Translations under genes and position numbers: made by a program | From: Pelargonium tetragonum | Lineage: Eukaryota; Streptophyta; Magnoliopsida; Geraniales; Geraniaceae | Reading direction: 5' to 3' | NCBI GenBank assembly: GCA_036897445.1 | Contig: JAYMTL010000007.1 | Location: 212,257-276,256, forward strand | Length of the DNA: 64,000 bases | Part shown: piece by piece, positions 53,222-62,840 of the stretch | How the letters are laid out: each line of letters opens with the position of its first letter | Numbering within the stretch: position 1 is the stretch's first letter | Notes under the pieces: generated by a model | What the model saw: the letters and a program-made list of their open reading frames with translations, nothing else | The model's database searches: none | Told to the model about the DNA's origin: nothing

Positions 53222-53760
53222 CCCCCCGACTGGAGCGTAGAGCGTAGGGAGCTTCTAGTGTGGTGAATGGGAGTGCTATCCATGTACAATAGCCAATAGA
53301 GAGTTGATGGAGTTTCTTATTCTTCTGTTGCTATTGTTGTATCTGTTGTTACTGACTTACTTGTTTGAGTTGTACTACTTGTTTGATCAGGAGCTTAAGT
53401 TGTTGTTTAATAATTATAAGAGCTAGAAGAAGAAGAACTAAGAGAAGAGAGAGGATCATAGACTTGATCACTTGAGAGTGGGAAAGTCTTCTTTATAAGA
53501 TATAGTCTAATATATTGTAGCTACTATAGTTATATGTTCTATGTATTAGTGTATTAGTAGATGTATTGTTGTTCTTGTTCTATTGCAGCCTAAAGGGGTT
53601 TTAGGGCTATCGCACCTTAAACAATATATATTAATTTGTACTTGTTATTCTAATGAGTAATGTACTTAGTTGTTAGTAGTTAAGGGGTAGGGGGAACGCC
53701 TAAACATGAGTGTGCTTGTTCCTTCGTTTAAGTTATATTACTCAATTTTGGAGGATTGGG
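53222..53760 (+). repeat. Dispersed repeat family A, copy 3, with direct-repeat tail
   Basis: CGACTGGAGCGTAGAGCGTAGGGAG around 53228-53251 is the family A signature, followed by T- and G-rich low-complexity text. From about 53605, GGGCTATCGCACCT begins a segment that returns near 61206. Both copies later read CCTAAACAT followed by TTTAAGTTA and TACTC, about 90 to 140 bases downstream. Spacing differs by small indels. The copies are old. Confidence 0.5.
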
Positions 53761-55539
53761 AGTATTCTTAGATTGAATAAGAGTAATTCCGTGCTTTGCT
53801 ATACTTAATTCAATAATTTGTATTTTAAGGCCTGTTAAAGTAAATAACCCTACATACCCAGCAGCAAAATTCTAGTCGAGGTCATTTCATTTCGTTTGTA
53901 AATGAGTTTCTTTTTATCTTTCATTGGATTTAATGGAATTGAAACTAAAGTTCCCTCCCTTCTTTTTGGTCTCCCTTTTCGATGAAATTGCATAAAAATG
54001 AGAATTATTCCGTTTTTATCTTAGATTTTTCTATTCTTCAACTTTTTCATTAAGACTTATATAATATATGTCTTGTAATACTAACTCTTCTTTACTCTCT
54101 TTCTATGGATGATAGGTAATTAGGTAACCGAAAGGTTACTTAAATTGGATCTGCTTCCTTTTTCAATTCTTAGTCAATTTAGAAGGGGCTCTCATTCATG
54201 AAGAATTGTTGGCTAGCTTTCTGTTTCATTCCTCCGCGCCTTCCAAGTAGAAGAAGGTAACGAAGTGAAATCACTTATAATCTAAGGATTACCTTGTTTG
54301 AATTTCAATCTAAGAATCCCCCTTAGAACTTATATAATAGTAACAAGAATTAATCAATTGACAAGCGGAATGCTGGAAATAGAATGCGGGTTCAAGTCAT
54401 CTCAGTCAAAAAGCTTGTATGAGTTTAGGGTTTCCCTTTTCTTCCAGAATCGAAGGTAACTCAGTTTCGAGCGCAATCCGTAGAAAGGAAAGAGCTTAGA
54501 TAGCTCACGCAAAACCCAACCCTCACGAGTAACCTGCCGCTCACGCCTTTTCTAAAAACATCCCCCTAATGGATTAGATGCTACGTCGTAGGTTCAAGTA
54601 GGCTGTAGGTGTTCGGAGAACCCTAGAATTCTACAAGAGCTGCGGATACTCACTGAATTTCCACTCAAAGTCTGGTCAGCTTCTGGGTGGAAAACTTGAA
54701 GAATCCTCCTAGCTACAATTCAATCTAGCATATCAAAGGCAATGTTAATTGTTAGTAAAAGCGCGCTTAGCTCATTAAGCGCAATGGAAGGGTTTACATT
54801 CTTAAATCGCCCCGTTAAGAAAGGAAGATGCCTGTAAACCCTGGGAAAAGATCCCACGAACGATTGCCTCATTCTTTCCTGATCTGGATGTCTTAGTCTC
54901 TAGTGTCTTTGTCTTCAAGCGCCCCATTAGTTAGCTATCTTTCAGTTCGTAAGTCGCTTTGTCGATTCCTAGGTTTCTTGTAACTACTCTCTACTCGAGT
55001 GAAGTGATAGGATACCTTTCTACTATCTTTCTCAATCTTCCCCTTTGTGCCCCGTAGTAGAATCCTATCTTAATTACAAAGTCTGTCCTTCGGTTTCTTT
55101 CTTCTTTATTACTCTTTCACAAAACAAAATTTGGGAGGGGTTCAATGTGGTCCCAAAACCTATCGTCTCGTCATAGGTTGCGGTCGACTTCCCCGCGTAG
55201 GGGCTCCTACTTTTCTTAATCCGAGGGTTGTCTCTCTTTTTGAATTGTACTTGTCTTTGTAGGAATTCAATGCGTGGAATTTTCTACGCTCTTATAAGCT
55301 TCCTTTGCTTTATAAACTTTCTAAATCTAAATAAAGAAGAGGGAATACCGGTCAGGCTCCATTAATACAATTAATACAGTAACTACTCTAACTACATAAG
55401 CCATTAAGACATTAGAACAATAAACCAGCTACAGGAATCCAAAAGCCCCAAGAAGCACCCTAGCTCCATAACATAAGAAATTCCCCTTTCTTCCTCTTAT
55501 AAAAAGCCTCTCTTAAGAATCCTAATAAAAGAATAAGGT
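53761..55539. other. Less AT-biased block with T-arm-like motifs
   Basis: From about 54.2 to 55.2 kb the sequence is visibly more balanced in base composition than the rest. GCGGGTTCAAGTC near 54387 and AGGTTCAAGTAGG near 54590 look like T-arm cores, each with a GC-rich stem upstream, but neither completes a tRNA. No reading frame is recognised. This may be a fragment of different origin. Confidence 0.4.
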
Positions 55540-55745
55540 CTAACTCTAAGGAATCTAGGTCATAAGAAAAAGCAGCAACAAAGAAAGAATAAACAAGCAA
55601 TCAAAATCAAAGAAAGCAGTCGCGGAAAGAGCAAGAATTAAGAAGTCTCGGTTGGAGATATTAAGGGATATATACATACTCTAATTACTTAATACATTAA
55701 CAAACCCCCTTCTCTTCGTCGGGATTAGAGACTCCTTAATACAAT
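55540..55745 (-). repeat. Dispersed repeat family A, copy 4
   Basis: The order matches the copy at 23.7 kb: purine-rich text, then AAGGGATATA, a variable centre, then a segment (55706-55723) whose minus-strand reading contains CCGACGAAG and AAGGGG, then GGGATTAGAGACTCC against GGGAATAGAGACTTC at 23.89 kb. Differences are numerous, so the copies have diverged for long. Confidence 0.5.
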
Positions 55746-56150
55746 TATCACTATACTTAAATATCTTCCTTATACAATACAAATACAATTAAAGAAATAG
55801 AACAAGAATCCCCTAGCTATTACTACCTATAAGTAGAGTGTACTACAATACTATAACAATAACTGCTAGCTCCTAAACCCCATAAGACACAACCAAAAGT
55901 CAAGTACTCTTTGTCTTACTGCTGTTCCTCTTCTATGGCTTATAAAACAACTGAGTCGGGTAAGTCAGTAGTTCATAAAGAAATAAGTAAAGCTCAGTTA
56001 GGTGATGATGTGTTTATCCAGTCTGTTCATTAAACTATAATGCGTTAACCTTCCTACGTTTCCCCTCTGTCGGTAGGAGGTATTATCAATATTTCGAAGG
56101 CTCTATCCTCTCCACAGTAATAACAGCAAAGAACAAGGGGAGCTTAATAC

Positions 56151-56168
56151 AATTTAATTACATTACCT
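56151..56168 (-). repeat. Repeat family B arm with shared flank
   Basis: AATTTAATTACATTACCT is identical over 18 bases to 62091-62108. It contains the complement of the family B arm. Only one arm is visible at each place. Confidence 0.5.
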
Positions 56169-57730
56169 ACTGTTTTCTTTAGGGTTTTTGGGAACTGCTA
56201 GGGAGTTCCTAGGGGTTTTAGTAATTAACAAGTATGAGATTAACTCGGATTCTCTAATTATAGATCCCTTTTGTTTTGTAAAAGTGGGTTTCCCTTTAAC
56301 CCGGCCTATGTTCTATGACTTTTCTCAAGAACTATTAGCTTTATTTTTCGTGTTTAAATCCCGCTTCTGAGCTCTACTACTATCATAGCTTAAACAAGAT
56401 TAGAGTAGATTCTAGTTTTCTAGTTCCTATTGTTCTGGCTGGAGTTGGACTAGAGTAGAGGACTCACCGTATGAAAGAACATTAACAGAACTCTTTTTTT
56501 CTATCTTATAACAAAGGTAAACTCATTAACAAATAACCCTAAGGATAATTACAAAATAACTATTAAGAATCTTAAAAAAAAAGCAAGTCGGCTTTCTGAA
56601 TTTCTTAAATTTTTCTTATGGTGTACTGTAAAATGAGTTCCAATCTTGAGTGTCTTTTCGACAATAAGTTCTTTTGCGGGATTACTCCACTTTTAGTTTT
56701 TAAAGTGTCCATCGGGACTTTCAAAGGGTTTACTAGCAGTCTTTATTATACGAAAGGGCCGAAAAAACTCTGTTTAATTTAATCCTTTTCAAGAATGAAG
56801 GAAGGGGTACCCCGACTAAATACCGACGACACTTATGAAGTATTCCGTCCAAGCAAGTTGGGAAAACTATTCCAACTCTACAAAAGGGACTTACAAAAAA
56901 TATCTACCTCAATAGGAGAATTAAACAATGAAAGGGTTTTCATGTGTTCTGGTATAGTACAAAGTCTTTTTTAGTTTTTATAAGGACTGTATAAGTTACT
57001 TGACCTTTCCAAAGTCTAAACACTTGTAGCAGCAATAAAAATAAGAGTAGTACCCTATTCAGAAGTCCCGAATATTCGAAGCAAATGTAATTCGAAAAAC
57101 CTAGTAGTGCGGTCCTTACCGGAACTAAGTTATTTAAACCTGCTTTATTATATTTGAAATTGTACGGGAGACGCGCCCCTTATATTCTATACCTCTTCCT
57201 GACGAGAAAAGTCAATCTTTAGTTTTGTTAACAAAGAGGGGGAGTTATGCTTTATTAAGTAGTGGCTTTTAAAATTGAGTATAATCTAGAAGATATACCG
57301 ACTAAGTCTTAAGTTTTAGAGTTAGGTCCCTTTGAAGCCCTTTTTTAATAAGCGAATTGCTAAAAACACAAGGTGTTCTTTAGAACAGTTCTCGCGTAGT
57401 AAAACGTAAAAGTATAATATTTACAGTAAAAACTTAAGAAAATCCGTTAAGGTAAGTCCAGCTTTGTCTAAGAATCGGCTTACAATACAGCTACTGCAAC
57501 TAATCATGGGTATCCCTTATTATAGAAAAACAAAAAGAGCTATCTTAGTATATAAAAGCATAAAAGACACCCTATACCTACGCCACTTTCTTCAACTGCC
57601 TAAATTCGCTAATAAACATAAGACCTTACCTTTTATTCCTTGCGCTAGGATATCCCAGTTCATAATAAAAGGAAGATAACTAAGAAAGAAGAAACGGGCG
57701 GATTCTCGAGTGTAAAATGACTGGGATGGG
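56169..57730. other. AT-rich block without recognisable genes
   Basis: A 71-codon basic plus-strand frame (57464-57679) and a 66-codon minus frame overlapping its end (57592-57792) are the longest readings. I cannot choose between them or name either. Confidence 0.4.
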
Positions 57731-58075
57731 AGTTTAGCAGAGGAGGATATAAGGTTCTTTTTTGCAGACATTTTTATACTCATTTCCAACACCTAAAAAT
57801 AAAGATGTAAGGACATCTATATCCCAATAAAGCTTATTCTCGATCAGGGTGCTTCTGCATTCATATAGAGCAGCGTTTTAAAACTGCAGATATGTTACTG
57901 CTTCGGGGACTTCTATTCTAATAAAAAGGCTTTTGCTAACCCGAGGAAATATATACCTTTCAAGTAACCCGTAATTTGAAAATCCGTTTGCTAAATCAGC
58001 GTATAAGTAAGTTTTCCTCATAGGTGTTTTGAACCCCACTTCTATGATATCCCAGTTATGCTTGTTCAAATTTAT
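57731..58075 (-). pseudogene. Unrecognised frame with one internal TAA
   Basis: One minus-strand register has a coding-like pattern over about 112 codons, broken by a single TAA at 57875-57877. The first part includes NWDIIEVGFKTPM and LFIRIEVPEAVTYLQF; the second includes ALYECRSTLIENKLYWDID and SLFLGVGNEYK. First positions are G-rich throughout. There is no ATG at the start; a TTG at 58069 is possible. The single TAA could be a RIP change from CAA, a true stop between two short frames, or a sense codon. I do not recognise the family. Confidence 0.4.
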
Positions 58076-59034
58076 TTAAGGATACCCCTGTGGTCTTAAT
58101 TCTTAATTTGCGCCCCTTTTACAAGCTTTATAGATTCTCTCACATTGAAAAAAAAAGAATTGCATAGCTAATTTTCTACACTAGGCTTTCTTTTTTAGTG
58201 GTAATGAAATGCGAATCTAGTTTAGTTAGCTATTTAATTCCCTATATAAAAGTTATCTTAAGGGTCTGTATCCCCTCTGAGAATTCCTACTTATGGCTCT
58301 AAAGCAGCACCCCTCAACGGGGAACTTTTAACTAACAGCTAGTAATTAAAAGTTTCGCAAGTAAAGTATCTTTTTCCTCCAGGGTCTTCTATAACTTTTT
58401 TGAAAATTCATTATTAACAGTGGCAGAGAGAACCTCTTCTCATATACAGGACAGGCCGAGTTTAGCACACCAAAATTTAAGTATACACAAGAAGATTCTT
58501 AATTATTACAATAAACACTTCTCTCACTCCAAAAGCAAAAAGCTTTTGCTCTATAAAATTTGTATTAGAACTTAAACTTAAAAAAAGCGTTGCTGAGAAG
58601 TGTACAGGATTTTTAATAGGTATACGACCTGTCTCTTTATTAGGCCTACAAAAGAGAACTTCGGGGTTTTTGAGTTTCTTTTTGTATTCTACGAAGCGCG
58701 AAGTGATGGTTATGCCTAAATAGAAACTGAAAGTAGAACTTCTGGAGTCAAGTTAGCTTATTAAGTTAAGTAGAATTTCGACGACAAAAATACCAGTTAT
58801 TTAGTTTAGAGAATTTTGGAGATGTTAGCTTCATTTGGAGGGCCCCTTATAAGGAGAGTCCAATTAATCTAGAAATTACCATAAGGATAGTTAGATATTG
58901 TGTCGGAGTACTTAAGAATATGCTGTAATCCCTTGAATGTCGTGGTAAGAAGACTTAATTTATCGCTTTCTCTGGCGTAAGAGTCCTTATGGGTTAACCC
59001 AGCTTTGCCCAGAACGCCTTACCTAGAAAGGATC
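58076..59034. other. AT-rich block without recognisable genes
   Basis: Nothing recognisable is seen on either strand. Confidence 0.5.
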
Positions 59035-59516
59035 AAAAAAATAGACTAAATAGTAGTATCTGAAGAGTATTCTAGCTCCGAGGAGTAAGACGGGTACCGG
59101 TTATAGGAGTGCAAGTATAGCTGCTATCAACATCAAAGAGTTATATCCCATGAGAATTTCAGAAAAGTAGGTAAGGAATATTTTAAGGAGGAGTTTCGTG
59201 TGTTTCCGCTTTTCCAGTTCATTTTAGAAGTTGCAGGGAATTCTTAAGAGGGGATGCAGATCTCAAGGAATCTAAGGGTTTTTAGAAAATGGAATTAGAG
59301 TTCTTAACAAGTTTTACTGAACAAGGGTCTAAACAAAGATTTGTAGCTAGAGGTTTGGGGAAGTTCTAGGGCTCATAAGAGGAAGGGTCTAGTAGCTAAG
59401 AAGGTAGTTTTAGATAGGTATAGGAAAGGTGTGGTACGGAGTAAGAGGTCTATCAGCAACAAAAGGGGCACTCTTTTCTTAGTTCTTAGTTTAGGACTCT
59501 TCTTATTCTTTCGTTG
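59035..59516 (+). pseudogene. Broken basic reading frame, transposon-like texture
   Basis: One plus-strand register reads from an acidic start (VSEEYSSSEE) through NFRKVGKEYFKEEFRVFP to a basic end (AHKRKGLVAKKVVLDRYRK, then RSKRSISNKRG), interrupted by TAA/TAG about once per 15 to 20 codons. The last 55 codons, up to TGA near 59516, are stop-free. Acidic-then-basic composition suits a eukaryotic nuclear protein or the tail of a transposase, but no catalytic motif is visible. RIP-type stops would explain the pattern. Confidence 0.35.
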
Positions 59517-61189
59517 AACCGATTCCCTTTTTAGAGAGCAAGGCCATACAATTCAGAGGAGTTATACTAGACAGGGGTCTTTTCGAATACAATAAACTTA
59601 AGCTAACAGCGGTTGATAATTAGCTGCCTGCCTATTAGATTTAATGATTGATTATAAAAGGTTTATATTATATAGGTATCCATGTGCCCTATTACTTTAG
59701 GAGGGGTTTAGCTTCTGTGACAAATTACTCGTAAACGGGTTACTTTTTGAAAATTGTAGGGTTCTTAAGAGGACACTTTTATAGTATAGGGAGGCCCCGT
59801 AGTATAGGCTAGGCCGAGACATTCTTAGGAAACACTAAACTAGTAGATAAAAAAGGGTAAAGAGAAACAAGAAAGACTTTTTTCTAAAGCCTGAGTGGCT
59901 CAAGACATTGGCGCACAAAAAAGAGGAGCAATTCAGAATTTCGATACAAGATTCTATTTAGCAGGATATGTTTATACCTCGAGGTTTTTTCTAAGTTTGA
60001 TATTATCTCGCTTATTTATTTCATAAAAGGAGGTCGTTAATATTACTCTTTTACAAAAATTATAAGAGCGAAACCGGGAGTCTTTTAAAATACAAGGCCT
60101 GGAATGCTTTTATTAACAATTTTCGAGAGTTGGACCCACAGAATACCACTTAAAATTTTTAATGCAGCGACTTCTTTGACTTAAGACAAAAGGGTAGACT
60201 CAGGAGACTGCAAAAGCGCTAAGGTGAGCTCTTCCTCTTAGAATGTATGATTATCCCTAGTTTTATATCGTATTGCTTTTCGAGGTTTCTTAAAGGGAAC
60301 TTTAACTTGAAGGGGGTTTCTTGCTGAGATATCTTGAAAAGCCCCTTTTTGATATTATAGTAAGGGAAAGCGCGCCCTTAATGCGATGCCTTTTTTGTAA
60401 AGCCTAGCTCTTGGTATAGATTCGCGGGCTTTTAGAAACATACTGAATTAGAAATTAGATAAACAAGGAGTGTAAATCGTCTTAAGCTTCTTATTTTAAA
60501 CAGTACTGGATACCTTTCTATAAAGATATGGAAAATAGTACTTTAGCTGAACCCTTATCGCGTGTGAGACCCGTCTCTAATTAGAAACAGAAGCCTCAGG
60601 TATATATTTTATAAATCAAGCTCTTCAAAGGATTAAGGAACTCATTTGTGGGTGGATATAACATAGAAAGGTCAAAAAACCTGCCATCTCAGATTCGAAA
60701 AATTATCTTACTAAACTTCATAGACAAGAAAATACTCGATTAGATCTCTGATTCTTCTCTAAACCTATTTCATTATTCTATTGAATCTATATACTAGTGG
60801 GCTACCCCGAATCTTCTATTCTATAGGATTGCGTATTTTTTTTTGAACTTATAAAAGGAATCAATACCTACAAAACTCCAATTTATTAAAGATTTAATCT
60901 CTTACTCTTTTAGTGGGTATGAACCGCATCTAACATCTAATTAAATACGAGGATTTAGAAAGTGAAAAGGCTACTCGCCAGAAGGAGACTTGGGAGGTAT
61001 AATATCACTAAGAGGTAAGCACGCTTTGTTCGATCTGAAATCTTAGGTAGTTGCTCTTAAATAAAGTATCTAAACGGACTAGAACCCGCGGCATTCCTAT
61101 CCTATTGGATTTCCTTTCGCTCTGCTTGCGTTTTATTCTTTTTTTATAGATTCTTGCTTCCTATTCTCTATTTGAGCATACCCTACTAA
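59517..61189. other. AT-rich block without recognisable genes
   Basis: No gene or RNA is recognised. Confidence 0.45.
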
Positions 61190-61400
61190 GCCTATTTTGA
61201 CAAAAGGGCTATCGCACCTAATAAATGTATAGTAGTTTCTTTCTTTAAGTATTGTACTAGTAGTTACTGTATTAGTAGTTATATGTAGTTAATGTATTGG
61301 GGGTTTTAGTTGAGAGTAAACTCTTTCCTAAACATTAGTATTGTATTTAAGTTAATGTACTCTTGTCCTATGCAGTTTCTCGTTAGTGAGTAAGTGTCTT
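61190..61400 (+). repeat. Diverged direct repeat of the 53.6 kb segment
   Basis: GGGCTATCGCACCT near 61206 starts a segment related to 53605-53750. It ends with CCTAAACAT, TTTAAGTTA and TACTC in the same order. It is followed by TGCAGTTTCTC at 61371 and CGTTAGTGAGTAAG at 61381-61394, the latter shared with repeat copy 1 (minus strand near 23930). Confidence 0.5.
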
Positions 61401-62090
61401 AATAGGTATAGGAGTCAATCTATTATCCCGACTGACACGAAGGAGTTGTACATAGTATTTAAAAGAAATCTCATACACCAACTAGAACACTGCTTCTTCT
61501 TCAGATTCCTCTACTTCTATTTCCTAGACAACTCTTTCTCCTTGTTTTCTTTCTATTTGCTTCTTATTTCTTTTGTTTGAGGTACTTAACTTTTGGAGTT
61601 TAAGTTGTTTAATGAAGAATAAGAAATAGAAGAGTGTAGGTTTAGAGCTTTCTTATTATAAGTATAAGAGTCAGTAGGTTGTAAAGGGATGCTAAAGTAG
61701 ATATAGAGTAGTAGATATAGAGTAGAAGAGTTATACAATAGATCATGTTAGAGAGGGATCAATTCACGCACAAGTACCAACAACTTATCTGACTTCCTTC
61801 TTGTTTTTGAGTTAGATTGGACTCTGCCTTTGGGGTTAGGTGAGTTACTTGTTTCATTGGACTTGGTTAAGAGCTATACCATTATTTCTATTTTTTAGAG
61901 AACGAAAGGCAGAAAGAGACTAGGACCTAAGACAATAGAGACAAAGAATGAAAGATATATATAGGAATGAATAGAGGCATGGAGCGTAGTTAAATGTTCT
62001 TGCAGTTAGTTCCTGTAAATTGTAGCTAATGTATTAGAGTTTTCTAAATAAAAAGTTATCGAGAAAGATAGAATAGGAGTTAAGTAATTT
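61401..62090. repeat. Low-complexity T/C- then G/A-rich repeat debris
   Basis: TTC-rich text up to about 61.58 kb, with a 64-codon phenylalanine- and leucine-rich frame (61386-61580) that reflects composition, is followed by GTAGATATAGAGTA-type short repeats near 61.69-61.73 kb. No autonomous element is visible. Confidence 0.4.
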
Positions 62091-62121
62091 AATTTAATTA
62101 CATTACCTTATGCAGTTTCTC
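62091..62121 (-). repeat. Repeat family B arm followed by shared TGCAGTTTCTC
   Basis: AATTTAATTACATTACCT (62091-62108), identical to 56151-56168, is followed at once by TATGCAGTTTCTC, which also occurs at 61369-61381. The two repeat families are therefore physically joined here. Confidence 0.5.
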
Positions 62122-62159
62122 AAGAGGGAGTCTTAAGTCTTAGGTGGATTAGTTACATC

Positions 62160-62840
62160 CTTGTTACCGACTGAAGTGTTAACGGAGGGAGTTTGACTCT
62201 ACTTAGTATTTAGAGGTAGTATATACCCCTTCCCCCACTAATTTATAACTTATTCTTCGTCTTCTCCTTCTTGCTTTACTTGTTCCCTTGCTTTCTTTTT
62301 CTTATAACCAGGATTTCTTAGAATTCTTACTTACTTGTTCTTATATTTCTTAATATTGAGTTAAGGTTTATATAATAGTTATAAAAAAAAGTAATCGAAG
62401 GGAATGTCATGCTAATGTCTTATTGGGCTCTAGGCTTAATTTGGGGCTTGCTGTAGCTGGTTGTTCTTAATGTAGCTAGTGTCTTTTGGAGTTCTTACTC
62501 TTTTACTTGCTTCTTGATCTGACTTCCTTTTCTTGCTCTTAATTATTTCTATTGGTTTGAGATTTCCTTCTCTAATGTCTAATGCTAATAAATTCTTTTG
62601 TTGTTACTTCTTATTTGTTTTCTTTGTTGCTGCTTGTTAGTTGTTAAGAAAGAAAGGAATGAATAATAGTAATGGTGAAGTAGTTAAGATATAGTTGATA
62701 TAGATATAGTTCTCTAATAGTGTATAGATAGTTATAGAAGAGAATCTAATAGTTCTAATAGTATAGAAGAAGAGAGTATAGAGGAGTATAGGAATGTAGC
62801 TAATTCTTGTTTTCTGTGTTTATCGTTAGCGAGTATACAG
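62160..62840 (+). repeat. Dispersed repeat family A, copy 5
   Basis: CCGACTGAAGTGTTAACGG and then AGGGAG at 62167-62191 match the signature; TTAGTATTTAGAGGTAG and TATACCCCTT follow, corresponding to the complement of copy 1's centre. T/C-rich text then corresponds to the complement of copy 1's purine-rich part. CGTTAGCGAG at 62824-62833 repeats the core of the 40.86 kb copy. This is the best-preserved copy in length. Confidence 0.5.

Noticed and set aside
54570-54600. GGATTAGATGCTACGTCGTAGG as a possible small-subunit rRNA 690-790 region
   Set aside because: Only GGATTAGAT matches; none of the other universal small-subunit segments is found nearby. It is better read as flank of a T-arm-like motif.
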